Below, one piece after another: positions 48,589 through 57,576 of a stretch of DNA of 64,000 nucleotides. How positions within the stretch are numbered: position 1 is the stretch's first letter; each line of letters opens with the position of its first letter. Source of the DNA: Microbacterium sp. zg-B96 (GTDB lineage Bacteria; Actinomycetota; Actinomycetes; Actinomycetales; Microbacteriaceae); the NCBI RefSeq assembly GCF_030246865.1, contig NZ_CP126738.1, positions 1,674,001 to 1,738,000 of the forward strand, in the 5' to 3' direction. The position numbers and the translations under genes are program-made. The notes below the pieces were generated by a model. That model was not told the origin of the DNA. It saw only the letters and a list, made by a program, of their open reading frames with translations, and searched no databases.

Positions 48589-48598
48589 ACGGTGAGGC

Positions 48599-49543
48599 TC
48601 AGAACATCAGGTTGGCAAGCGACCGACGCGCCTGCAGCACCCGGGGATCGGCGTCGCCGACCAGCCCGAACAGTTCCAGCAGTCGCTCGCGCACGGGGGC
48701 GCGCTCGTCGTCCGGCAGTGCCGCGAACAGGTCCAGCAGCCGGATGAACGCGTCCTCGACGTGCCCGCCGGCCAGATCCAGGTCGGCCACGGTGAACTGC
48801 GCGGCCACATCGCGGGGCGAGGCTGCGGCGGCGGCACGCGCCGCCTGGAGGTCGACACCCTGCACACGCTCAAGCAGGCGCACCTGGCCGAGGCCGGAGC
48901 GGGCTTCCTCATCGCGCGGGTTCTCGGCGAGGGCACGCTCGTAGGCGGTGACGGCACGGGCGTAGTCGCCGGCCTCGATGGCTTCGAACGCCTCTGCATG
49001 CAGCGGCGGGATCGCCGGCTCCTCGGGCTCGGCGGCCGGCTCGCCGGTCTGCACGGTGCCGGTCACGCCGTTCTGGGCTGCGAGCTGCAGCAGCTGCGCG
49101 AAGACCTCCCGCACCTGCGCCTCGGGCACCGCGCCGGTGAACAGCGGCACCGGCTGCCCCGCGACGAGTGCGACGACCATCGGGATCGACTGCGCGCGGA
49201 AGCCCTGCGCGAGCTGCGGGTTCGCGTCGACGTCGACCTTAGCCAACACGACGCGGCCGGCAAGCTCCGTGACGACCTTCTCCAGCACCGGGCTCAGCTG
49301 CTTGCAGGGGCCGCACCATTCCGCCCACAGGTCGACGACGACCGGGACGGTACGTGAAAGTTCGAGCACATCGCCGAAGGTGGCATCCGTGACGTCGACA
49401 ATGAGCGAAGGCACCGATGCCACCGCTCCCGCGGCCGCCGCTGCCGGGGGCGCCTCGGCGCCGGCCGGCGGCTGCGGACGGTTGCGCAGCGAGGAGAGGT
49501 CGACGGCACCGCGCAGGACGGCACTCGAGGTCGGATCGGTCAC
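48599..49543 (-). CDS. Thioredoxin-TPR co-chaperone (YbbN/CnoX-like)
   Basis: 314 aa. A thioredoxin domain with active site WAEWCGPCKQL spans residues ~45-150 and is followed by tetratricopeptide-like helices (YARAVTAYERALAENPRDEEAR). Unlike E. coli CnoX, it keeps both active-site cysteines. The N-terminus is Ala/Pro-rich. The start overlaps the stop of the upstream membrane protein gene (ATGA). Confidence 0.85.
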   Translation of the reverse strand: MTDPTSSAVLRGAVDLSSLRNRPQPPAGAEAPPAAAAAGAVASVPSLIVDVTDATFGDVLELSRTVPVVVDLWAEWCGPCKQLSPVLEKVVTELAGRVVLAKVDVDANPQLAQGFRAQSIPMVVALVAGQPVPLFTGAVPEAQVREVFAQLLQLAAQNGVTGTVQTGEPAAEPEEPAIPPLHAEAFEAIEAGDYARAVTAYERALAENPRDEEARSGLGQVRLLERVQGVDLQAARAAAAASPRDVAAQFTVADLDLAGGHVEDAFIRLLDLFAALPDDERAPVRERLLELFGLVGDADPRVLQARRSLANLMF

Positions 49544-51327
49544 GGGATCACCTTCGCGTCGAGGATGTTGGATGTGTACCCGAGCAGCTGGATGCGCTCG
49601 GAGGATGCCTTTGCGGGCACGTAGAAGAAGAGCTGGTCGCCGAACGTCGTGGTGAACCCGGTCGCCGACTGGGTCGCTCCCGCGAGCGTCGAGACGGTGG
49701 GGTTGCCGTCCAGCTTGATGACAGCATCCGCGTTGGTCGGCTTGACCGTCTCGTTCTCGTTGATGGTCACCGCCACGATCGCGCCGTTCTCGAGGGTGGC
49801 CAGGGCCACCGGCTCCTGGGTGCCGGGGACGCTCTCGAACGCGAGGCTGCCCGTCTGGGCGCCCGTCTCGTTGAAGGCGGCCAGTCGCGCTTGGCGGTCG
49901 TTGGCCACGCCGATGCGGAACTGGTCGGCGGCCTCGTCGAACAGGTCGGAGTAGGCGCTCTCAGTGCCGCGGTCCAGCACGTCCGCGTATGCGGCGGCGA
50001 GATCCTTCGGCGCGACCGCGAGGAACGCGTTGTCCGGCGACACCTGGGTGGCGCCGACGTATGCCGGAGCCAGTGGCAGCTCGGTGGTCGAGTCCAGGCT
50101 GCCGATGTAGGACAGCTTGTACTCGGACCACGGGTCGGCCTGGGTGACGAACATGATCGTGTTGCCGGATTCCTCGTCGCCAACGACGGCCATGAACGTG
50201 CGCGGCCACTCGTCGTACGCCTGCGGCAGCAGGATGGGCACCGGGCCGGCGGGGACGGCCGGGAGCGGTTCTTCCTCGGCGATCGCGGCGCGCAGCCGGT
50301 AGTTGGTCTCGCGCTCGGCCAAGGCCGGGCCCGTCAGCCGCACGGCGGCGGCGGTGGCGTCGCCGGCCGCGTCCGCGGCGGCAACCTGGTCGGCGATGCG
50401 CTGCAGAATCCGTTCGGCCTGCGCCTCGGTGACCGCCGGTGCCTGCTGGCTTTCGGGCGTGATGACCGTGGCGGTCGGGGTCGGTGTCGGCGTCCCGCCC
50501 AGTTGCGGCCAGGCATCCGAGGAGCAGCCGGCGAACAGGAGCGCGCTGACGGCGACGGCGGGGACGACGAGGAACCCACGACGCTTGCCGGAAAGCGCAC
50601 GGCGGGTCGGCGACGCGCTGATGACGCCCTTGTCGCTCTGTTCGACCGACATGTCGGCGGGCTGGGGAGCCGGCGGCATCGGCAGCCCCTTGCGGCGTGG
50701 CCCGCGCGAGCGGCGCACGTTGCGGATGGCGAGGAAGTACAGCACGACACCTACGGCCATGAGGATCGTGCCGCCGACGAACAGCGGACCGGCCCACGGG
50801 GTGGCGTTGACGAGCGGCCAGGTGATGATCAGCCTCGACGGGGCCGGCGCGACACCGTCGGCGGCGACGAGCACGCTCATCCCCTCGGGAAGCTGCAGCG
50901 TCTCGATGAGCAGGTCTTCCTGCACGAATTCGTCGAGCCACAGGTCCGAGCCGGCCGGATTCCGCGCGGGGGCAGGTGCCGTCTCGCCCTCGGCGGTCGG
51001 CTCGGTCTCGGGGGCGACGACCTCGGATTCAATGGACGCGCCGTCGAGCTTGATGTGCGCGTACTCGGACCCGGCGAGCCAGGCCTCCAGGTCCGTGGTG
51101 CGGCCGTAGGCGGCGAAGATCTCGCCCTCGCCCTGTGCTCGCAGCGTCTGCGAACCGGGCTGACTGCGCAGCACATCGCCGTCGACGAGCAGGTAGGGCA
51201 CCTCCTCGACGACCTCGATCGTCTCGCTCTGCGCGGTCGGGCCCTGGAACACAGTCCGCTGGGCGATGCCGGCGCCGAGCATGAGGGCGGCCAGCACAAA
51301 GGCTGCCACGGCCCATACGAATCGCAC
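49540..51327 (-). CDS. Membrane protein with an internal lipoprotein-like signal (hypothetical)
   Basis: 595 aa from the GTG at 51327, which has GAGAGG upstream. A membrane helix lies at residues ~3-22 and another near 183-203. A basic, proline-rich linker is followed by a third hydrophobic stretch ending in a perfect lipobox, LLFAGC (Cys268). A Thr/Pro-rich linker and a ~320-residue domain (TFMAVVGDEESGNTIMFVT and similar) follow. Met226 would start a complete lipoprotein on its own. Not recognised as a known enzyme. Coupled to the thioredoxin gene. Confidence 0.7.
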   Translation of the reverse strand: MRFVWAVAAFVLAALMLGAGIAQRTVFQGPTAQSETIEVVEEVPYLLVDGDVLRSQPGSQTLRAQGEGEIFAAYGRTTDLEAWLAGSEYAHIKLDGASIESEVVAPETEPTAEGETAPAPARNPAGSDLWLDEFVQEDLLIETLQLPEGMSVLVAADGVAPAPSRLIITWPLVNATPWAGPLFVGGTILMAVGVVLYFLAIRNVRRSRGPRRKGLPMPPAPQPADMSVEQSDKGVISASPTRRALSGKRRGFLVVPAVAVSALLFAGCSSDAWPQLGGTPTPTPTATVITPESQQAPAVTEAQAERILQRIADQVAAADAAGDATAAAVRLTGPALAERETNYRLRAAIAEEEPLPAVPAGPVPILLPQAYDEWPRTFMAVVGDEESGNTIMFVTQADPWSEYKLSYIGSLDSTTELPLAPAYVGATQVSPDNAFLAVAPKDLAAAYADVLDRGTESAYSDLFDEAADQFRIGVANDRQARLAAFNETGAQTGSLAFESVPGTQEPVALATLENGAIVAVTINENETVKPTNADAVIKLDGNPTVSTLAGATQSATGFTTTFGDQLFFYVPAKASSERIQLLGYTSNILDAKVIP

Positions 51328-51486
51328 GAAGAACACCTCTCTGGTCCCGCCGCAGGTACGAACGGGCACACATTCGACATTTCAGCCTAGCGACAAAGAC
51401 CTGAATGTCGCCCGGGAGGGCGCGCCGACACAGCTGGACGCCCAGCGTGCGTATCCTGACGGGACCGACATTCGCAGGAGGAAACC

Positions 51487-52560
51487 GTGAAGATCCAGCA
51501 TCCGTTCCGCACGGCGCTGATAGCGACGCTCGGAGTCGGCGTGGGGCTGCTGATCCTCTCGGGCGTTTCGACGCTCCAGACGATCCTGCTCTACGTCGGC
51601 ACCGCACTGTTCCTCTCGCTCGGCCTCGATCCGATCATCTCCTGGCTCGAGCGGCGCAAGTTCCCCCGCTGGGCGGCGGTGCTCACGACGATCTTGGCCG
51701 TCCTTGCCGCCTTCGCCGGGATCGTGCTGATGGTCGTACCGATCATCGTCGGGCAGATCTCCGAGCTGGTGCGGCAGATCCAGCGGTTGTTCCGCTCCGG
51801 CGCGCTGGATGACCCGGTGACGGTGATCAAGGAATGGCTGCACGGCGTCTTCCCTGCGCTCAACGTCGATGAGGTGTTCGGGTACCTGCAGGATTGGTAC
51901 GAATCCCTGGACCTCGGGGAGATCGGCACCACGTTGGGTGAGAGCATCCTCGCTCTCGGCGGCGCGCTCATCGCCGGGTTCACCGGCGGGTTCATCGTGC
52001 TCATCCTGACGATCTACTTCACCGCATCCACCCCGTCGCTGAAGGCGGCGGTGTACCAGCTGGTGCCGGCATCCAAGCGTGAGCGGTTCATCGACCTGGC
52101 CGAGCAGATCACCGACTCGGTGGGCTTCTACGTCATCGGTCAGATCAGCCTCGGTGTGATCAACGGTGTGCTGAGCGCGATCTTCCTCACGATCATCGGC
52201 GCACCGTTCCCCGCCGTGCTCGCGGTCATCGCGTTCTTCTTCTCGCTGATCCCGCTCGTGGGTACCCTGACCGGTTCGGCGATCATCATCCTGACGTGCC
52301 TCATCCCGGGGCTCGCATCGCCCGCGACGGCGCTGGCCGCACTCATCTACTACGCGATCTACATGCAGGTGGAGGCGTACATACTGTCGCCGCGGATCAT
52401 GAACCGCGCTGTGTCGATCCCGGGGGCCGTCGTGGTCATCGCCGCCCTCGCGGGCGGGTCGCTGCTGGGCCTGCTGGGCGCGGTCATCGCGATCCCGGTG
52501 GCCGCCAGCATCCTGATCATCTACCGCCAGGTGATCATCCCCCGGCAGAACGAGCGCTAG
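51487..52560 (+). CDS. AI-2E family transporter (multi-pass membrane protein)
   Basis: 357 aa with about eight hydrophobic segments, including LIATLGVGVGLLILSGVSTL at the N-terminus. The family-typical C-terminal half shows VIGQISLGVINGVLSA and LIPLVGTLTGS. The GTG at 51487 has AGGAGG upstream. Family members have been linked to autoinducer-2 export or Na+/H+ exchange; the role here is unknown. Confidence 0.85.
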   Translation: MKIQHPFRTALIATLGVGVGLLILSGVSTLQTILLYVGTALFLSLGLDPIISWLERRKFPRWAAVLTTILAVLAAFAGIVLMVVPIIVGQISELVRQIQRLFRSGALDDPVTVIKEWLHGVFPALNVDEVFGYLQDWYESLDLGEIGTTLGESILALGGALIAGFTGGFIVLILTIYFTASTPSLKAAVYQLVPASKRERFIDLAEQITDSVGFYVIGQISLGVINGVLSAIFLTIIGAPFPAVLAVIAFFFSLIPLVGTLTGSAIIILTCLIPGLASPATALAALIYYAIYMQVEAYILSPRIMNRAVSIPGAVVVIAALAGGSLLGLLGAVIAIPVAASILIIYRQVIIPRQNER

Positions 52561-52604
52561 CGCGGGTTCGTCGGCGCCCCGGTTACCGCCCTCCGCCGTT
52601 GCCG

Positions 52605-52674
52605 GGATGCGGGGATCTGCCGGAATGAGGATGCTTGCCGGGATTCGGCCCTCGTTCCGGCAGATCTCCGCATC
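52605..52674. repeat. 25-bp imperfect inverted repeat between convergent genes
   Basis: gatgcggggatctgccggaatgagg and cctcgttccggcagatctccgcatc pair with two mismatches around a 19-base loop. It lies between the transporter stop and the hydrolase stop and could act as a bidirectional terminator, though there is no T-run. Apart from it, the ~190-bp gap holds no gene. Confidence 0.65.
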
Positions 52675-52753
52675 TCGGGCGCCGGATGCCGGAATGCACG
52701 AAGCCGTGGGGATGCGCGCCGCGGCATCCACCCGCCGGCATCCGCCCGCGGGG

Positions 52754-53473
52754 TCAGCCCTCGGGACCGTCCCACACGGTGGGCAGCGGCAGCGCGTCGG
52801 GGTTCACGGCCGCGACGATCTCGGTCAGTACGCGGCGGGTCTGGCTCTCCCCCACCCAGAGGTGGCGCCCGCCGGTGACGGGGATCACCACGGCATGCGG
52901 GATCGCGGCGAAGCGCTCGGCGGCCTCGGGCGGGCGCAGGTAGTCGTCCAGCTCCGGCACGACCACCACCACAGTGCGCTCATCCCCCGCCCACGCCGCG
53001 ATGTCCTCGGCGGTGGCACGGTGCAGCGGCGGGGAGAGCAGGATCACGCCTTCGACGTCGTGGTCGCGGCCGTACTTGAGTGCCAGTTCGGTACCGAACG
53101 ACCACCCCACCAGCCACGGCCGCGGCAGTCCCCGCTCGCGCACGAACGCCATCGCCGCGGCGACGTCGAATTCCTCGGCGTGACCGCCGTCGAATTGGCC
53201 CTCGCTCGTCCCGCGCGGCGACGACGTGCCCCGCGTGTTGAACCGCAGCACGGCCAGCTGCGCAAGCGCCGGCAGGCGTGCGGCCGCCTTGCGGAGAATG
53301 TGGGAGTCCATGAATCCGCCGGCCGTCGGCAGCGGATGCAGCGTCACCAGCGTTGCGACGGGGTCGCCGTCGGCCGGCGAGGCGAGCTCGCCAACGAGGG
53401 TCAGACCGTCGAGAGTGTGCAGCTCGATGTCTTCGCGGTGCGCAGGAAGCAGCACCGGTCCGCGGATCTCCAC
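52754..53473 (-). CDS. Alpha/beta hydrolase
   Basis: 239 aa. The nucleophile elbow is LVGWSFGTELALKYG with the expected Ser in GWSFG. Other features are LHPLPTAGGFMDSHI after the oxyanion strand, RFNTRGTSSPRG and the C-terminal His region GGRHLWVG. It resembles small dienelactone-hydrolase-like esterases; substrate unknown. The GTG start is two bases after the upstream stop, with GGAGG upstream. Confidence 0.85.
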   Translation of the reverse strand: MEIRGPVLLPAHREDIELHTLDGLTLVGELASPADGDPVATLVTLHPLPTAGGFMDSHILRKAAARLPALAQLAVLRFNTRGTSSPRGTSEGQFDGGHAEEFDVAAAMAFVRERGLPRPWLVGWSFGTELALKYGRDHDVEGVILLSPPLHRATAEDIAAWAGDERTVVVVVPELDDYLRPPEAAERFAAIPHAVVIPVTGGRHLWVGESQTRRVLTEIVAAVNPDALPLPTVWDGPEG

Positions 53474-53474
53474 G

Positions 53475-53759
53475 TCAGCCGATCCTCCAGCACTGTGGAT
53501 GCCAATGGCGTCGATCCGCGAGGGCTGCGGCGTCACCGAGCACACCGTCGGCGCGCCAGGCGACCAGGTGCGCGACACCGGGCTCGATCATCCGCGCGCA
53601 CCCGGGGCAGGTGTAGGCCTTCAGCGCCTGCACCGCCGACACCGGCTGCACGGTCCACTGCGCGCCACGGCGCAGCTCGGTGCGCTTCCAGCCCGCGATG
53701 AGCCGGTCGAGGGCGACATCCGGCGACGGGTCGGGACGACGGCGGTGGGATCGAGGCAT
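53475..53759 (-). CDS. Small protein with a CxxC...HxxC motif (hypothetical)
   Basis: 94 aa. It contains QALKAYTCPGCARMIEPGVA and ends RRHWHPQCWRIG, so two cysteines and a His/Cys pair could bind one zinc ion. Similar small proteins occur widely in actinobacteria, sometimes mislabelled ATP/GTP-binding. A GTG at 53777 is an alternative start overlapping the upstream stop. Function unknown. Confidence 0.7.
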   Translation of the reverse strand: MPRSHRRRPDPSPDVALDRLIAGWKRTELRRGAQWTVQPVSAVQALKAYTCPGCARMIEPGVAHLVAWRADGVLGDAAALADRRHWHPQCWRIG

Positions 53760-53770
53760 GTCGGGACCGC

Positions 53771-54478
53771 TCACCACCAGTGGTTACTGGTCCAGAAGTT
53801 GTAGGCGGCCGCCCAGCTTCCGTAACGCCCGACGGCGTATCCGTTACCCCAGCGCAGGTTGTCCACGGGGTCATAGCCGTTGCCCGGCACCTTGCTGCAC
53901 GGCAGCGCCTGGACCAGCCCGCACGCGCCCGAGGAGCGGTTGGTGGCGTTCGGGTTCCAGCCGCTTTCGCGGCCGACGATGTAGTCGACGTAGCCCCAGT
54001 CGCTCTCGGCGATGCCCGCCGCGGCCATCCACTCTGCCGCGCTGCCGCCACCGGTGTAGAACAGCGGCGCGGCAGCCGCCGAGGAGGACGACGACGACGA
54101 CCTTGCGGCAGGCTTCGGCTCGGGCGTGGGAGTGGGCTTGGGCGTGACGTAGACGGTGTACCCGCTGCGCTCGAATGCCACCGCGGCCGGTGTGTCTGCT
54201 GCGGGCACGTCCAGCGCCTGGGCATCGTCGGCCGAGTCGGCGTACAGCGAGATCCGCGAGTCGTCTTCGGCGACCGCACTCGACAGCGCTCCGCCCATCG
54301 GACCGATGTAGGCGGCGGCGAAACCGACGACCGCGAGGCCGGCGAAGACACCCAGCACACCGCGACGCCGCGACCAGCGAGGTGCTGCCGAGGCCTTCAA
54401 AGAGCGCCGCGTCGCCGCGGGACGGTCGGCGACAGCCTGGCGGGCTGCCGGGGAAGTCAACTCGTTGCCGGAAGTCAC
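53771..54478 (-). CDS. Secreted or membrane-anchored transglycosylase-like protein
   Basis: About 235 aa. An N-terminal membrane segment (GVLGVFAGLAVVGFAAAYIG) is followed by a Pro/Thr and poly-Ser linker. The C-terminal lytic transglycosylase-like domain (~80 aa) has the catalytic Glu region IVGRESGWNP, ACGLVQALPCSK and NLRWGNGYAVGRYGSW. It probably cleaves peptidoglycan outside the cell. The GTG at 54478 lies ten bases after TAGACT; the start is somewhat uncertain and an upstream start at 54517 is possible. Confidence 0.8.
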   Translation of the reverse strand: MTSGNELTSPAARQAVADRPAATRRSLKASAAPRWSRRRGVLGVFAGLAVVGFAAAYIGPMGGALSSAVAEDDSRISLYADSADDAQALDVPAADTPAAVAFERSGYTVYVTPKPTPTPEPKPAARSSSSSSSAAAAPLFYTGGGSAAEWMAAAGIAESDWGYVDYIVGRESGWNPNATNRSSGACGLVQALPCSKVPGNGYDPVDNLRWGNGYAVGRYGSWAAAYNFWTSNHWW

Positions 54479-54524
54479 AGTGGGCCAGAGTCTACCGGGT
54501 GAGCGCGAAGACGGCATCCTCGGA

Positions 54525-55124
54525 TCATCCGATCGCCAACATCACTTCGACGACCGAGTCCAGCACCGCGTCGACCTGGGGCTCGCGGTAGCCGCCGCGC
54601 TGCATCCGGAAGGCCACCATGCGCACCTGCTCCACCGTGATCGGCTCTCCGGTCTCGAGGTACGCCACGAGCTTGTCCGCGACGACGTCCACCTCATCGA
54701 TGCGGTAGCCGTAGCGCAGCGGGCCCACCCGCACGAACCTCTTTCCGCGCGGCCGCGACAGTCGGTCGAGGATCTCCTGCGCAAGGTCCCGCGAACGGCC
54801 CACCCACGCCCGGGCACCGGCGCGGGACAGCGCGCGTTCACGCTCCCGCGCGGCGAAGGCGTCCTCGATGCGGCCGAGCGCAGCATCCACCGCAGCCACG
54901 GCGTAGCCGTGCCGCACCAGCGGGAAACCGGCGCGGCGCACCTCTGCGCTCGTGACGGATGCCTCGGCGGGATCCGCCTCGAAGGCCTCGCGCGCGTGGG
55001 CGAGGAAGTCATCGACGGCCTGCTTGTCGTAGCCCTTCTGACGCCCGTGCGTCTCCGGAAACGGCGATGCCGGCGCCTGCTGCTCTACAGCTTGGGCGTC
55101 GGCGTCGGTGTCGGACAGGGTCAT
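54525..55124 (-). CDS. DivIVA-domain-repeat protein
   Basis: 199 aa with four copies of a short motif built as hydrophobic-x-x-x-GY-x-x-x-x-VD-x-x-L: GRQKGYDKQAVDDFL, PLVRHGYAVAAVDAAL, GPLRYGYRIDEVDVVADKL and RMQRGGYREPQVDAVLD. Each resembles the start of a DivIVA domain. No long coiled coil follows, unlike true DivIVA/Wag31. The start overlaps the cdsA stop by four bases. Confidence 0.75.
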   Translation of the reverse strand: MTLSDTDADAQAVEQQAPASPFPETHGRQKGYDKQAVDDFLAHAREAFEADPAEASVTSAEVRRAGFPLVRHGYAVAAVDAALGRIEDAFAARERERALSRAGARAWVGRSRDLAQEILDRLSRPRGKRFVRVGPLRYGYRIDEVDVVADKLVAYLETGEPITVEQVRMVAFRMQRGGYREPQVDAVLDSVVEVMLAIG

Positions 55125-56146
55125 GCCACCACCAGGGGGAAGAACACGAAGTACAGCGCCACGGCGGGGACGGTCGAGGGGAGGATCGAGTCGAGGCGGT
55201 CGAGCACCCCACCGTGACCGGGCAGCCAGGAACTCATGTCCTTGATGCCGAGGTCGCGCTTGATCATCGACTCGCCGAGATCACCGATCGTGGCCGTCGC
55301 GAGGATCGCGACACCGAGGATGAGCCCGGCCCACCACGGCACGTGCAGCATGTACAGGCCCAGCAGCACGCCGGCGGTCAGCGCCGCCAGGACGGCGCCA
55401 CCGAAGCCCTCCCACGTCTTTTTCGGGCTGATGCGCGGCGCCATCGGGTGCTTGCCGAACATGAGCCCGAACGCATATGCGCCGGTGTCGGCGGCGACGG
55501 CTGTCGAGATCATCGCCAGCACCCACCACTCCCCCTGCTCCTGGCGCAGCAGGATGAGCAGAAGGCTGCCGAGGAAACCGACGTACAGCTGGATGAACCC
55601 GGCGACGAGCACGTCCGAGAGCACATCACCGTAGGTGCGGCCGTTGCGCGATGCCATCTGCGCCATCAGGCGCCACACGATGACGAAGGCGACCGCCACG
55701 AAAGCGACGGTCCAGTGCGTCCAGTAGTCGAGGAAGTAGCCGGCCAGCACGAGCGCCAGCGCCGCAATCAGCTGCGGCACCACGTCCACGCGGCGCCCGG
55801 ACACCTGCAGCGCCCGGGAGAACTCGAACACACCCAGCAGCGCCACCGGCACGGCGAAGAGCAGGAAGAACTCCTTGAAGAACATCAGCGAGCCGATCAC
55901 GATGGCCCCGAGCGCCAGCCCGATCAGCGTCGCGACGATGAGGTCGCGACCGGTGCGCTGTTTGATCTTCTCGTTGGCCAGGTCGAAGTCGGCGCGCGCA
56001 CGCTCCACTTGCTGCTCGAACTCGGAACGGGCCGAGCGCAGGTGCGAGGTGAATTCGTCGCCGGCGTCGCCGGAGGGCCGGCGGGCGTCCGAACGCCGCA
56101 AGGGCGTTTCGGGCGAGCGCTCCGGTTCGTCGGAAGCGTCGGTCAT
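55121..56146 (-). CDS. cdsA: Phosphatidate cytidylyltransferase
   Basis: 341 aa membrane enzyme making CDP-diacylglycerol from phosphatidic acid and CTP. The family signature SMIKRDLGIKDMSSWLPGHG with the following GVLDRLD is near the C-terminus, and about eight hydrophobic segments precede it. The first ~70 residues are charged and probably cytoplasmic. It lies eight bases behind frr. Confidence 0.94.
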   Translation of the reverse strand: MTDASDEPERSPETPLRRSDARRPSGDAGDEFTSHLRSARSEFEQQVERARADFDLANEKIKQRTGRDLIVATLIGLALGAIVIGSLMFFKEFFLLFAVPVALLGVFEFSRALQVSGRRVDVVPQLIAALALVLAGYFLDYWTHWTVAFVAVAFVIVWRLMAQMASRNGRTYGDVLSDVLVAGFIQLYVGFLGSLLLILLRQEQGEWWVLAMISTAVAADTGAYAFGLMFGKHPMAPRISPKKTWEGFGGAVLAALTAGVLLGLYMLHVPWWAGLILGVAILATATIGDLGESMIKRDLGIKDMSSWLPGHGGVLDRLDSILPSTVPAVALYFVFFPLVVA

Positions 56147-56154
56147 GGGCGGGC

Positions 56155-56709
56155 CTAGACCTCGAGCAACTCGGTCTCTTTGCGCTTGAGCGCGTCGTCG
56201 ATCGCGTCGACGTGGGCCCGCGTCAGCGCGTCCAGTTCCTTCTCGCCGCGGGCGATCTCGTCCTCGCCGACGTCGCTCTTGAGGGCATCGAGGTCGTCCT
56301 TCGCCTTACGGCGGATGCCACGGACGTGGACCTTGTGATCCTCGCCCTTGGTGCGCACGAGCTTGACATACTCCTTGCGGCGCTCCGCCGTCAGCTCCGG
56401 CATCGACACGCGCACGATCGTGCCGTCGTTGCTCGGGTTGGCCCCGAGGTTCGGCATGTCCCGGATGGCCTGCTCGATGGCCTTCAGCGCCGATTTGTCG
56501 TACGGCGTGATGACGAGGGTGCGGGCCTCGGCGTTGTTCAGGGACGCCAGCTGCGCGAGCGGCGTGGGGGTGCCGTAGTAGTCCACGAGAATCTTCTGAA
56601 ACAGCTGCGGGTTGGCGCGCCCGGTGCGGACGGTCGCGAAGTCATCCTTCGCAGCCTCCACGGCGCGGTCCATGCGGGTTCCGGCATCGGCCAGCACATC
56701 GGCGATCAC
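56155..56709 (-). CDS. frr: Ribosome recycling factor
   Basis: 184 aa, the standard family length. Conserved segments: [46 protein letters not shown] and [11 protein letters not shown]. With EF-G it splits post-termination ribosomes. The GTG at 56709 has GGAG five bases upstream; an in-frame GTG two codons earlier is less likely. TAGACT lies upstream near 56744. Confidence 0.96.
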   Translation of the reverse strand: MIADVLADAGTRMDRAVEAAKDDFATVRTGRANPQLFQKILVDYYGTPTPLAQLASLNNAEARTLVITPYDKSALKAIEQAIRDMPNLGANPSNDGTIVRVSMPELTAERRKEYVKLVRTKGEDHKVHVRGIRRKAKDDLDALKSDVGEDEIARGEKELDALTRAHVDAIDDALKRKETELLEV

Positions 56710-56775
56710 GGTCACTCCATTCGTCGGGACAAGTCGTTGTCAAGTCTAGTTGAGGCCGGTCACCCGGATCGGGCG

Positions 56776-57495
56776 CTACGCCGTGACCAGGGTGCCGATC
56801 TGCTCGCCCAGCAGGGCGCGGGTGACGTTGCCGGCAGGTTCCATGCCGAACACCCGCATGTCCATGCTGTTGTCCATGCACAGGCTGAACGCCGTGGAAT
56901 CAACGACCTTCAGGCCCCGCTGCAGGGCATCGTTATAGGTCAGCCTGTCGAGGCGAGTGGCTGACGGGTCGATGCGGGGGTCCGCGGTGTACACCCCGTC
57001 GACGCCGTTCTTGGCCACGAGCACCTCGGTGGCACCGATCTCCAGCGCACGCTGGGCGGCGACGGTGTCGGTGGAGAAGTAGGGCAGTCCGGCGCCGGCG
57101 CCGAAGATCACGACGCGGCCCTTCTCCATGTGACGCTCTGCACGCCGGGGGATGTACGGCTCGGCGACCTGCGTCATCGAGATCGCGGACTGCACGCGGG
57201 TGGCAGCTCCGGCCTGCTCGAGGAAGTCCTGCAGCGCGAGGGCGTTCATGACGGTCCCGAGCATCCCCATGTAGTCCGCGCGCCCGCGGTCCATGCCCCG
57301 CTGGCTGAGTTCGGCGCCGCGGAAGAAGTTTCCGCCGCCGACGACGATGGCGATCTCGACGCGGTCCACCGCGGCAGCGATCTCCCGGGCGACTTGGCTG
57401 ACGACGTCGGGATTGACTCCCAGCTGGCCCCCTCCGAACGCTTCACCGGACAGTTTCAGCAGAACGCGCCGGCGTCCCGTGGCCTCATCGATCAC
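56776..57495 (-). CDS. pyrH: UMP kinase
   Basis: 239 aa amino-acid-kinase-fold enzyme phosphorylating UMP. Motifs: [12 protein letters not shown] at the N-terminus, [10 protein letters not shown] in the nucleotide-binding loop and [17 protein letters not shown]. The GTG at 57495 has GAGAGG upstream. TAGGTT about 30 bases before it is a plausible -10. Confidence 0.96.
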   Translation of the reverse strand: MIDEATGRRRVLLKLSGEAFGGGQLGVNPDVVSQVAREIAAAVDRVEIAIVVGGGNFFRGAELSQRGMDRGRADYMGMLGTVMNALALQDFLEQAGAATRVQSAISMTQVAEPYIPRRAERHMEKGRVVIFGAGAGLPYFSTDTVAAQRALEIGATEVLVAKNGVDGVYTADPRIDPSATRLDRLTYNDALQRGLKVVDSTAFSLCMDNSMDMRVFGMEPAGNVTRALLGEQIGTLVTA

Positions 57496-57537
57496 GTGTC
57501 ATCCTCTCGTCTGGTACAACCTACCGTCGGGCATGGG

Positions 57538-57568
57538 AAAGGCCCGCACCGAAGCGATGCGGGCCTTT
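57538..57568 (-). terminator. Hairpin terminator behind tsf
   Basis: The stem aaaggcccgca/tgcgggccttt with a nine-base loop and a U-run lies just past the tsf stop and before the pyrH promoter. Confidence 0.85.
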
Positions 57569-57576
57569 CGCGCGAC

